The translations under genes were made by a program, and so were the position numbers. Under the pieces are notes generated by a model. That model worked only from the letters and a program-made list of their open reading frames with translations. It made no database searches and was not told where the DNA came from. Shown here piece after piece: positions 1 to 5,504 of a stretch of DNA of 7,931 bases (its first letter is position 1; each line of letters opens with the position of its first letter). The DNA comes from JAXFQS01 sp034178815 (GTDB lineage Bacteria > Verrucomicrobiota > Kiritimatiellia > RFP12 > DVOR01), in the NCBI GenBank assembly GCA_034178815.1, contig JAXFQS010000125.1, forward strand, positions 1 to 7,931. The letters are read 5' to 3'.

Positions 1-2
1 CA

Positions 3-254
3 TTCATTCCCCGCTGTCCATTCCGTATGTGGACAGGATGGCAGTGTCCGGGATGCGGGACGCTGCGTGGACTCCATGCACTACTGCATCTGCGCTTGGC
101 TGAAGCGTGGCAGTTGAACCCGTTTATGGTTGTATCTCTACCGCTTCTCGCCGTGCTGTCAGTTTCCCGGAGGGTGCGAAGAAGTCAACCAGTTTTGCTG
201 GGGGCTTTGTTGTTGGTTTGCCTGTGGTGGGGCGTTCGCAATCTCTTCGTGTGA
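3..254 (+). CDS. DUF2752-family small membrane protein, 5' end cut by window
   Basis: The reading frame is open from the window edge. An ATG at 27 exists, but the codons before it (reading FIPRCPFR) fit the family, whose members usually carry a short conserved CP/CPF stretch just before the core motif. The true start therefore probably lies outside the window. The core is CPGCGTLRGLHALLH, the DUF2752 signature (typically CPGCGxTRA), followed by LNPF and a hydrophobic helix, then a short basic stretch and a second hydrophobic helix ending at the C-terminus. This suggests an inner-membrane protein with a Cys-x-x-Cys pair near the membrane surface. The family has no firmly established function. 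The stop is TGA at 252-254. No terminator is clear after it; a weak GGGT/ACCC hairpin lies at 318-329. The family assignment is fairly sure, and the role is unknown. Confidence 0.75.
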   Translation, partial: FIPRCPFRMWTGWQCPGCGTLRGLHALLHLRLAEAWQLNPFMVVSLPLLAVLSVSRRVRRSQPVLLGALLLVCLWWGVRNLFV

Positions 255-366
255 CGGAGGCGTGAACCTCTCCTGGTGATGCGTCGCGTTCGGTGGGTAC
301 TAGTGTTTCGGGATGGTGGGTGTCTACCCTTTAGAGCGATACTTGTCCACCTCAAGATGATTATGG

Positions 367-395
367 TTGACATCAACGGATCGCTTTGGTAATAT
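367..395 (+). promoter_or_regulatory. sigma70-type promoter of rpsU
   Basis: A perfect -35 box TTGACA (367-372) is separated by exactly 17 bases from a -10 box TAATAT (390-395). The -10 is preceded by TGG, giving an extended -10 (TGn). Transcription would start near 402, leaving a leader of about 54 bases. Such a near-consensus promoter fits a highly expressed ribosomal protein gene. Confidence 0.8.
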
Positions 396-409
396 AAGCG
401 CTTCCCGAG

Positions 410-430
410 CGGCTGGTTCCGACCTAGCCG
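410..430 (+). promoter_or_regulatory. leader hairpin upstream of rpsU
   Basis: CGGCT (410-414) pairs with AGCCG (426-430). The stem continues with GG (415-416) against CC (423-424) across a single bulged T (425), and closes on a six-base loop, TTCCGA. It sits in the predicted 5' leader, 11 bases before the Shine-Dalgarno. The structure is visible in the sequence. A role as a protein- or RNA-binding regulatory site is only inferred. Confidence 0.4.
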
Positions 431-455
431 GGGAATGAATTGGAGGTGATAGAGA

Positions 456-662
456 ATGATTCAGATCAAGTTGAAAAAAGGCGAGTCCGTCGAGCGCGCG
501 CTCAAGCGTCTGAAGAAGGTCATGGACCGCGAGGGCATCGTCAAGCACCTCCGCAATACTCGTTATTACGAGAAACCTTGCGAGAAGGCGCGCAAGAAAT
601 CGGCCCGTGCCCGTGCCCGCGCCCGTTCGCGTCGCAATATGGACACATCCGTCGCGTTCTAA
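456..662 (+). CDS. rpsU: 30S ribosomal protein S21
   Basis: This is a 68-residue small-subunit ribosomal protein of the S21 (bS21) family. It binds near the platform of the 30S subunit and supports initiation by helping the 3' end of 16S rRNA engage mRNA. The family pattern is clear: an N-terminal strand ([11 protein letters not shown]), a helix with [18 protein letters not shown], then the R-x-x-R-Y-Y-E-K-P motif around residues 33-40, and a very basic tail with a run of Ala-Arg repeats at about 49-57. The length is normal for the family. The start is fixed by a near-perfect Shine-Dalgarno, GGAGGTGAT at 442-450, five bases before the ATG. The gene is monocistronic: it has its own promoter (367-395) and is followed by an intrinsic terminator (692-729). 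The Ala-Arg tail is coded by near-repeated GCCCGT units, which gives a local microrepeat at about 603-630. Confidence 0.96.
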   Translation: MIQIKLKKGESVERALKRLKKVMDREGIVKHLRNTRYYEKPCEKARKKSARARARARSRRNMDTSVAF

Positions 663-691
663 TTGCGCCGTCTGCGCAGGGAGTATGCGCC

Positions 692-729
692 AGAGACCGT
701 CACCCGTCGGGGTGGCGGTCTTTTGTTTT
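692..729 (+). terminator. intrinsic terminator after rpsU
   Basis: GACCGTCACCC (695-705) pairs with GGGTGGCGGTC (710-720), giving 11 base pairs with one G-U pair and a four-base loop, GTCG. The stem is followed directly by TTTTGTTTT (721-729), and A694/G693/A692 can extend it into the first Ts. This is a textbook Rho-independent terminator 29 bases after the rpsU stop. Its T-tract overlaps the -35 box of the next promoter. A smaller inverted repeat (TGCGC 664-668 / GCGCA 674-678) lies just before it. Confidence 0.9.
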
Positions 730-756
730 GACATTCCCCTTCGAATCGGGTATAGT
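728..756 (+). promoter_or_regulatory. sigma70-type promoter of the trpB operon
   Basis: A perfect TTGACA (728-733), a 17-base spacer and TATAGT (751-756). The predicted start is near 763, so the mRNA leader would be only about 21 bases. That is too short for a trp attenuator or a TPP riboswitch. The first two bases of the -35 box are the end of the rpsU terminator T-tract. Confidence 0.8.
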
Positions 757-783
757 TCTATTTTCAACGGACAAGGTTTTTCC

Positions 784-1995
784 ATGGACAAAAACTATTT
801 CAAGCGTTATCCCGATGCCGATGGCTTCTTCGGCCCCTACGGTGGTTGTTATGTACCCGATGTGCTCAAGCGCGAGATGCAGAAGATCAAGGAGGCGTAC
901 TACCAAATCAGCAAGTCTCACGACTTCATCTCGGAGCTTCGTTCGATTCGCAAGCACTTTCAGGGGCGACCTACGCCGGTCTACTATTGCAACAACCTTT
1001 CGCGCAAGACGGGGGGGCGCATCTACCTCAAGCGCGAAGACCTCAACCACTCGGGCGCGCACAAACTCAACCATTGCATGGGCGAGGTCCTGCTCGCCAA
1101 GTTTATGGGAAAGAAGCGCGTCATCGCCGAGACCGGGGCCGGACAGCATGGTGTCGCCCTTGCGACGGCTGCGGCTTATTTCGGGCTCGAATGTGAAATC
1201 CACATGGGTGAGGTTGATATTCAGAAGGAGCATCCCAATGTCGTTCGGATGAAGCTTCTTGGCGCCAAGGTCGTTCCCGTCGGCTTTGGCCTCAAAACCC
1301 TAAAGGAGGCGGTCGATTCCGCCTTCGAGGCGTACCTCAAAGACCCCGAAAATACGCTCTACTGCATCGGCAGTGTCTTGGGCCCTGACCCATTCCCGCT
1401 TATGGTGCGTGACTTCCAGCATGTGGTTGGAATCGAGGCTCGCGAGCAGTTTCTTGAGATGACGGGCGAACTGCCAGACGCTGTCGCGGCGTGCGTCGGA
1501 GGCGGCAGCAATGCTATGGGCATCTTCGCCGGATTTGTTGAAGACGATGCGGTTGCGCTCTATGGTGTCGAGCCCCTCGGGCGCGGCACGAAACTGGGCG
1601 AGCATGCCGCTTCGTTGACCTACGGCAAGCCCGGCATTCTCCACGGCTTCAACAGTTATCTGCTCCAGAATCCAGACGGTTCTCCGGCTCCGGTCTATTC
1701 TATCGCCAGTGGTCTGGACTATCCGGGATCGGGCCCCGAACATTGCATGCTCAAGGATATGGGTCGTGTGCACTATGTCACCGCCGGCGACCGCGACTGC
1801 CTGCATGCGTTCTATCTGCTCAGCCGCGAGGAAGGCATTATCCCTGCGCTGGAGAGTTCCCACGCCGTCGCCTATGCCCTTGAGTACGCCAAGGCCAATC
1901 CACACAAATCCATCCTCGTGAACCTTTCTGGGCGCGGAGACAAGGATATCGACTTTATCGTCGACCACTATGGCTTCGGCGAGGAGTATCTCTAG
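784..1995 (+). CDS. trpB: tryptophan synthase beta chain
   Basis: A 403-residue PLP enzyme that condenses indole with L-serine to give L-tryptophan, normally as an alpha2-beta2 complex with TrpA. Length and motifs fit the TrpB1 type. The PLP lysine is K94 in [10 protein letters not shown], the catalytic glutamate is E116 in AETGAGQHG, the phosphate loop GGGSN is at 239-243, [10 protein letters not shown] begins at 311, and SGRGDKD begins at 382 with S382 near the PLP ring nitrogen. The start at 784 is chosen because homology begins at [21 protein letters not shown] and the promoter lies at 728-756; a longer open frame from 607 would run through the terminator. The Shine-Dalgarno is modest (ACAAGG, 771-776). 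Local departures from the usual sequence are GPDPFP for GPHPYP (D202) and IASGLDYP for ISAGLDYP. thiE follows after five bases, in the position where trpA is usually found. Confidence 0.96.
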   Translation: MDKNYFKRYPDADGFFGPYGGCYVPDVLKREMQKIKEAYYQISKSHDFISELRSIRKHFQGRPTPVYYCNNLSRKTGGRIYLKREDLNHSGAHKLNHCMGEVLLAKFMGKKRVIAETGAGQHGVALATAAAYFGLECEIHMGEVDIQKEHPNVVRMKLLGAKVVPVGFGLKTLKEAVDSAFEAYLKDPENTLYCIGSVLGPDPFPLMVRDFQHVVGIEAREQFLEMTGELPDAVAACVGGGSNAMGIFAGFVEDDAVALYGVEPLGRGTKLGEHAASLTYGKPGILHGFNSYLLQNPDGSPAPVYSIASGLDYPGSGPEHCMLKDMGRVHYVTAGDRDCLHAFYLLSREEGIIPALESSHAVAYALEYAKANPHKSILVNLSGRGDKDIDFIVDHYGFGEEYL

Positions 1996-2000
1996 GCGCG

Positions 2001-2654
2001 ATGCGGGGTATGGAGAAGACTCTTCCCGAACCATTTGGGCTCTATCTCGTCGTCACGAATCCGCTAACGAGTTATGAGCGATGCTGCGAAGCGGCGGTTG
2101 CCGCGGGCATCAAGTTCGTGCAACTTCGCCTGAAACACGCGCCGCGCGAGACTGTGCTTGAGCATGCCAGAAACTTTCGTTCGATTACGAGTGGTTCGCA
2201 GACACGCTTCATCCTCAATGATAACCCCGAGTGGGCCATCGAGGTAGGGGCCGATGGAGTTCATTTGGGGCAATCTGACGGCAATTTGGCTGAGGCCCGA
2301 CGGGCTTGCCCGCAACTCAAGGTATTCGGTCTTTCGACCCATTCGCCGGCCCAGGCCCAAGCCGCGGCACGCGTTGCTCCCGATTATATTGGCGTGGGCC
2401 CGGTCTTTGCCACTCCGACCAAAGAGATTCCCGACCCGACGCTAGGCATCTCGCGAATGGCCGAGATGGTTTCCGCCGCCCCCTGTCCGGCCGTCGCAAT
2501 CGGTGGAATCGACCATCAGAACCTGAGGAGCGTCCTCGAAGCCGGGGCGCGAAACTTTGCGGTAGTCCGGGATGTCTGTCTCTCGACCGATCCTTTGTCC
2601 GCAATTAGCCGCTTGCAAGATATATGGCACGAGGTCGAGTCCCATAGGAACTGA
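2001..2654 (+). CDS. thiE: thiamine phosphate synthase
   Basis: A 217-residue TIM-barrel enzyme joining HMP-pyrophosphate and thiazole phosphate to make thiamine phosphate in the cytoplasm. Family motifs appear in order: QLRLK at 41-45 (R43 and K45 kept; the family usually has QLREK), LNDN at 72-75, GADGVHLGQSD at 83-93, FGLSTHS at 109-115, DYIGVGPVFATPTK at 128-141 with K141, AIGGI at 166-170, and FAVVRDVC near 186 in the C-terminal phosphate-binding part. The length is typical. It begins five bases after the trpB stop, so translation is probably coupled. An alternative ATG at 2010 would remove three residues; neither start has a strong Shine-Dalgarno. No TPP riboswitch precedes the operon. 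Other thiamine genes are not visible. ThiE and TrpA share the barrel fold, but the motifs are those of ThiE. Confidence 0.93.
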   Translation: MRGMEKTLPEPFGLYLVVTNPLTSYERCCEAAVAAGIKFVQLRLKHAPRETVLEHARNFRSITSGSQTRFILNDNPEWAIEVGADGVHLGQSDGNLAEARRACPQLKVFGLSTHSPAQAQAAARVAPDYIGVGPVFATPTKEIPDPTLGISRMAEMVSAAPCPAVAIGGIDHQNLRSVLEAGARNFAVVRDVCLSTDPLSAISRLQDIWHEVESHRN

Positions 2655-2657
2655 GTC

Positions 2658-3209
2658 GTGGATAAGCGTTTCCTCGATGCACGGAAGTATTTGGAAGATT
2701 GCTGGCGATTGGCTCATTGGATTTGTTGCACGGACTCCTGGCGGCCCGAAGTCGTGCTGGGACTGTGGAGAGGCGGTGCTCCGGCGGCCTTGGCGGTGCA
2801 TGAATACCTTGTGGCGGCTGGTTTCCCGTGCCGTAGCGCGGTCATCAAATGTTCCTCCTACACGGCTATCGGCGAGCACCAGGCGACGGTGCGATTTGAA
2901 GGAGTCGAAGGCTTCCTTGCGACCGTAAAGTCGGGGGCTCGGGTTTTGATTGTCGACGATGTATTCGACTCCGGATGGACTTGTCAGGCTGCCATTCGTC
3001 TGCTTCGATCGCATAGGGCCGAGCCTCGAACCGCCACGGTCTATTGGAAACCTGGCGCCAACCAGACTGCCATTCATCCTGACTATTTTGCCGCAAAAAC
3101 GGACGAGTGGCTTGTCTTTCCCCACGAACTGGCGGGGCTTTCCGCTGAGGAACTTTCCAGAAAGGATCCGTCCTTGGCTGCGCTTTTGGAAGCCGATCGG
3201 CGGCAGTGA
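2658..3209 (+). CDS. phosphoribosyltransferase, COG2236-like
   Basis: A 183-residue type I phosphoribosyltransferase. The PRPP-binding signature is RVLIVDDVFDSGWT at residues 95-108, with the two acidic residues D100-D101. The pyrophosphate-loop region is VVLGLWRGGAPAAL at 32-45. Flanking segments KCSSYTAIGE (64-73), VYWKPG (128-133) and DYFAAKTDEWLVFPHE (142-157) match the layout I recall for COG2236, a group of predicted nucleotide phosphoribosyltransferases often labelled hypoxanthine/xanthine type. The usual DTG of the PRPP loop is DSG here. The start is GTG at 2658, three bases after the thiE stop, with AGGAA (2646-2650) seven bases upstream, so it is co-transcribed with and probably coupled to thiE. 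The substrate cannot be read from sequence. Purine-base salvage is the default guess, and a link to tryptophan or thiamine metabolism is only suggested by position. Confidence 0.85.
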   Translation: MDKRFLDARKYLEDCWRLAHWICCTDSWRPEVVLGLWRGGAPAALAVHEYLVAAGFPCRSAVIKCSSYTAIGEHQATVRFEGVEGFLATVKSGARVLIVDDVFDSGWTCQAAIRLLRSHRAEPRTATVYWKPGANQTAIHPDYFAAKTDEWLVFPHELAGLSAEELSRKDPSLAALLEADRRQ

Positions 3210-3690
3210 CAGATTGGGAGATGGGGGATGATGCCTGTGCGGACGCAACTTGCTGCTGAGCTTTGGGGTAAATTAGTCGAGAGTCGATTGGCTATCAGAT
3301 AATGGGGACGCTCCATTCCTCATTGCTGGCAGGCAAAATGTGAGCAGCCCGTCAAATTTCGGCGCTTGTTTCGTATGCCATTCGTGATGAGGAGAGAAAA
3401 CGATTCAGACCGTTGGGCTCATTGGTTCATCATAACGGATATTTAACCGTGAAGCGCTCCCGTTGGTGTCCTTTCCTGTTCCCACTTTTCGTTTTTGGCT
3501 GGGGCTTCAATTCCTAGGATGTAGGCGTGAGCGTTCCCCCGCGATACTTCATCATTCTCCTCAGCCGGGAGTGCTTGGATGTTCACTTGTGAAGCGACAG
3601 AGACAAGCATTAAGGATATGAGGAGCGTCTGTCAAAACTAAAAATCTTAGACGCTTGGTGATTGGTCTGTGAAGGCAAGTGGCAAGAGGC

Positions 3691-3711
3691 CGTTCTCTGG
3701 TGTTGAGAACG
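3691..3711. repeat. perfect 7-bp inverted repeat
   Basis: CGTTCTC (3691-3697) and GAGAACG (3705-3711) are exact reverse complements around a seven-base loop. No T-run follows on either strand, so it is not a terminator. It is the first of three hairpin-capable repeats in 140 bases. Confidence 0.45.
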
Positions 3712-3721
3712 CAAAACGCTA

Positions 3722-3749
3722 CTGGTGAAGGGAATCAATTCTTCATCAG
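3722..3749. repeat. 9-bp inverted repeat with one G-U pair
   Basis: CTGGTGAAG (3722-3730) can pair with CTTCATCAG (3741-3749) over a ten-base loop, with one G-U pair when read as + strand RNA. No T-tract follows. It overlaps the GTG that would open the doubtful 81-codon frame at 3725. Confidence 0.45.
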
Positions 3750-3796
3750 GACTGAGATTTTGGGCCAAGATTGGAGCATGCGGGTGGATGTTATTC

Positions 3797-3829
3797 GCGG
3801 CTGAGGGTGCACGGTTCACCGAATGCCGC
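3797..3829. repeat. nested inverted repeat, possible RNA stem-loop
   Basis: GCGGC (3797-3801) pairs with GCCGC (3825-3829). Inside it, GGTG (3806-3809) pairs with CACC (3817-3820), separated by a symmetric four-by-four internal loop. An alternative pairing joins ATTCG (3793-3797) to CGAAT (3820-3824), so two mutually exclusive folds are possible. Chance occurrence cannot be ruled out. Confidence 0.35.
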
Positions 3830-3967
3830 ATTTCCGCCGGTTGGGCGAATATTCTAGAGGAGGATACGGTTGTTTTTCACGGGAGATTGGAAACGGCGTT
3901 CTATGGCTTGATTCTGAGATGTGGGATCCCCGCTATGTTTGGCGTCCGTGGAGGTGAATGTTTAGGG

Positions 3968-3997
3968 TAGACAGGAATCTGGGATGTGTGGTATACT
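3968..3997 (+). promoter_or_regulatory. promoter of the exuT-uxaC unit
   Basis: A -35-like TAGACA (3968-3973), an 18-base spacer and TATACT (3992-3997), with TGG directly before the -10 forming an extended -10. The predicted start is near 4004, giving a leader of about 47 bases that holds the hairpin at 4007-4032. GTATAC at 3991-3996 is itself palindromic. Confidence 0.7.
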
Positions 3998-4006
3998 AAA
4001 TCAGGC

Positions 4007-4032
4007 CGAGCGGGGCATGGTGCGGCCGCTCG
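4007..4032 (+). promoter_or_regulatory. GC-rich leader hairpin upstream of exuT
   Basis: CGAGCGG (4007-4013) and CCGCTCG (4026-4032) are exact reverse complements around a 12-base loop. The stem begins almost at the predicted transcript start and ends five bases before the Shine-Dalgarno GAGG (4038-4041). With no T-tract it is not a terminator. It may stabilise the mRNA 5' end or affect ribosome access; both are inferences. Confidence 0.45.
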
Positions 4033-4050
4033 CCACCGAGGATGCTTTAT

Positions 4051-5493
4051 ATGACCACTAGACGATCCAACTTCCGTTGGATGATTTGCTCGCTACTCTT
4101 CTTCGCCACGACGGTGAACTATCTTGATCGTCAGGTGCTCTCCCTGACTTGGAAGGACTTTATTGCCCCTGAGTTCCATTGGACCGATGCCGATTATGGA
4201 ATCATAGCAGGATATTTCTCGCTGATTTATGCGGTCTGCAACCTCTTCGCCGGCAAGTTCATCGACTGGCTGGGCACCAAGAAGGGGTATCTTTGGGCGA
4301 TTTTCATCTGGTCTCTGGCGGCTTGCCTTCACGCGGCGTGTGGATGGGCAACAGTGCATTTGGTAGACGGCATCGACTCAGTTGCCATGCTACCGACCCT
4401 CAAGGCGGGTAGTGCGGTCGCCTTGTCGGTGGCGTCCGTGTCCGTTTGGCTTTTCTTTGGATGTCGCTGCGCGTTGGCATTGGGTGAAGCGGGGAACTTC
4501 CCGGCTGCCATCAAGGCCACTTGCGAGTATTTTCCCAAGCGGGATCGCTCCTTTGCAACATCCCTTTTCAATGCTGGCTCTTCGGTCGGCGCAATGGCAG
4601 CCCCGGCGTTGATCCCACCCATTGCTGCCAAGTGGGGCTGGGAAAGCGCATTTGTTTTGATTGGCGCGTTGGGCTTCGTGTGGATGGGGTTCTGGCAGTT
4701 TCTTTATGACAAGCCCTCGCGCAATTCAAGGGTGAACCAGGCGGAATTGGACTACATATCTTCCGATGCCGAGCCTATCGAACAGCCTTCCGCATCGAAT
4801 GAACAGCCGGCAGGGTCGATTGGTGTCCTTCGCGCATTTACCTATCGACACACTTGGTCGCTGATATTGGGTCATCTTTTCACCGATGGTGTTTGGTGGT
4901 TCTTTCTTTTCTGGACGCCAGCCTATTTGAAGGATCAGTTCGGCTACACTTCGGATTCGGGCATGAGTATGAGGCTCTTGACGGCGCTTTACGCCATCGT
5001 CACATTCGGCTCGATTTGGCTCTGCAAACTACCTGCCGCGCTGACCGATCGCCGCCGACTCAACCCCTATGAAGCCCGCCTGTGGTCGATGCTGTTCTTT
5101 GCGTTTATCCCCAGTCTAGCCATTTTTGCGCAGCCGTTGGGGGCAATCAGCGCCTGGTTCCCCGCCATATTCATTGGATTGGCCTGCGCGGGGCACCAAG
5201 CCTGGAGCGCGAATATCCATATGGTGGCTGGCGACCTATTCCCGAAGTCCACGGTTGCCACGGTCGCCGGTATCGCCCAATTCGCCGCCGGGGCAAGCAG
5301 TTTCCTGCTTAACATCCTGGCATCTAGGCTTTTTGTGAAGGCTGAGGCGATGGGTACCGGGTTCGCCTGCTTCGGCACAACGGGGAAGCCGGCTGCGTAT
5401 ATGTTGGTCTTTTGCTATTGCGGAATCGCCTATTTGCTTGGGTGGATTTGCATGAAGGGGCTTGTCCCCCGTTATCGCCCGGTGAAACTATAA
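4051..5493 (+). CDS. exuT: hexuronate/H+ symporter, ExuT-like MFS transporter
   Basis: A 480-residue inner-membrane permease of the anion:cation symporter branch of the major facilitator superfamily, predicted to import galacturonate and glucuronate. Signatures include VNYLDRQVLS (22-31) in helix 1, the loop 2-3 motif KFIDWLGTKKG (69-79), and helix 4-5 blocks GEAGNFPAAIKATCEYFPKR (145-164) and SLFNAGSSVGAMAAP (171-185). About twelve hydrophobic helices can be traced (near 11-30, 50-70, 80-100, 122-147, 170-192, 200-219, 270-289, 305-326, 345-363, 368-388, 400-425, 447-468). The helix 3-4 loop is some 30 residues longer than in E. coli ExuT, which I recall from Bacteroidota-type relatives. ATG 4051 is preferred because GAGG (4038-4041) lies nine bases upstream; ATG 4042 abuts that site. 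The uxaC Shine-Dalgarno overlaps the stop. The substrate is supported by the neighbour uxaC. Confidence 0.88.
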   Translation: MTTRRSNFRWMICSLLFFATTVNYLDRQVLSLTWKDFIAPEFHWTDADYGIIAGYFSLIYAVCNLFAGKFIDWLGTKKGYLWAIFIWSLAACLHAACGWATVHLVDGIDSVAMLPTLKAGSAVALSVASVSVWLFFGCRCALALGEAGNFPAAIKATCEYFPKRDRSFATSLFNAGSSVGAMAAPALIPPIAAKWGWESAFVLIGALGFVWMGFWQFLYDKPSRNSRVNQAELDYISSDAEPIEQPSASNEQPAGSIGVLRAFTYRHTWSLILGHLFTDGVWWFFLFWTPAYLKDQFGYTSDSGMSMRLLTALYAIVTFGSIWLCKLPAALTDRRRLNPYEARLWSMLFFAFIPSLAIFAQPLGAISAWFPAIFIGLACAGHQAWSANIHMVAGDLFPKSTVATVAGIAQFAAGASSFLLNILASRLFVKAEAMGTGFACFGTTGKPAAYMLVFCYCGIAYLLGWICMKGLVPRYRPVKL

Positions 5494-5504
5494 GGAGTTC
5501 GACC

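Larger units (their letters stand above)
3210..3967. other. long intergenic stretch without a convincing gene
   Basis: About 760 bases between the phosphoribosyltransferase stop and the exuT promoter. Short open frames exist, but none has a family signature. The longest plausible one (GTG at 3725 to 3970, 81 codons) uses codons unlike its neighbours (AGA, TTA, CTA, TCA) and lacks a good Shine-Dalgarno. A 22-codon hydrophobic peptide frame lies at 3449-3517. Inverted repeats are found at 3582-3593, 3691-3711, 3722-3749 and 3797-3829. No intrinsic terminator for the trpB operon was found. The stretch may be a decayed gene, a structured RNA or simply a long regulatory spacer. Confidence 0.6.

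Noticed and set aside
318..333. GGGT/ACCC hairpin plus TTT as a terminator for the DUF2752 gene
   Set aside because: The stem is only four base pairs and the T-run is three bases.
411..429. T-arm-like sequence (GCTGG-TTCCGAC-CTAGC) suggesting a tRNA
   Set aside because: The loop does not match the TTCRANY consensus, and no acceptor, D or anticodon arm surrounds it.
607..783. A longer TrpB reading frame opening at ATG 607
   Set aside because: It would run through the rpsU coding region, the terminator and the trpB promoter. TrpB homology starts at 784.
440..1252. Long open frames overlapping rpsU and trpB in other frames on both strands
   Set aside because: Their translations are low-complexity, rich in Arg and Ser, and they shadow genes with clear family matches.
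1300..2034. 244-codon minus-strand open frame opposite trpB
   Set aside because: It is a product of codon bias in trpB; no family motif or minus-strand promoter or ribosome site was seen.
2442..3248. 268-codon minus-strand open frame opposite thiE and the phosphoribosyltransferase
   Set aside because: It lies antisense to two genes with intact catalytic motifs and has no recognisable domain.
3228..3302. 24-codon frame (MMPVRTQLAAELW...) after the phosphoribosyltransferase
   Set aside because: It is too short, and the G-run directly abuts the ATG instead of sitting at ribosome-site spacing. There is no supporting pattern.
3725..3970. 81-codon open frame with GTG start in the gap before exuT
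   Set aside because: It has atypical codons, no Shine-Dalgarno and no family signature, and it ends inside the exuT promoter.
5412..5504. Upstream extension of uxaC from ATG 5412
   Set aside because: It overlaps the end of exuT. The family N-terminus and a good Shine-Dalgarno point to GTG 5505.
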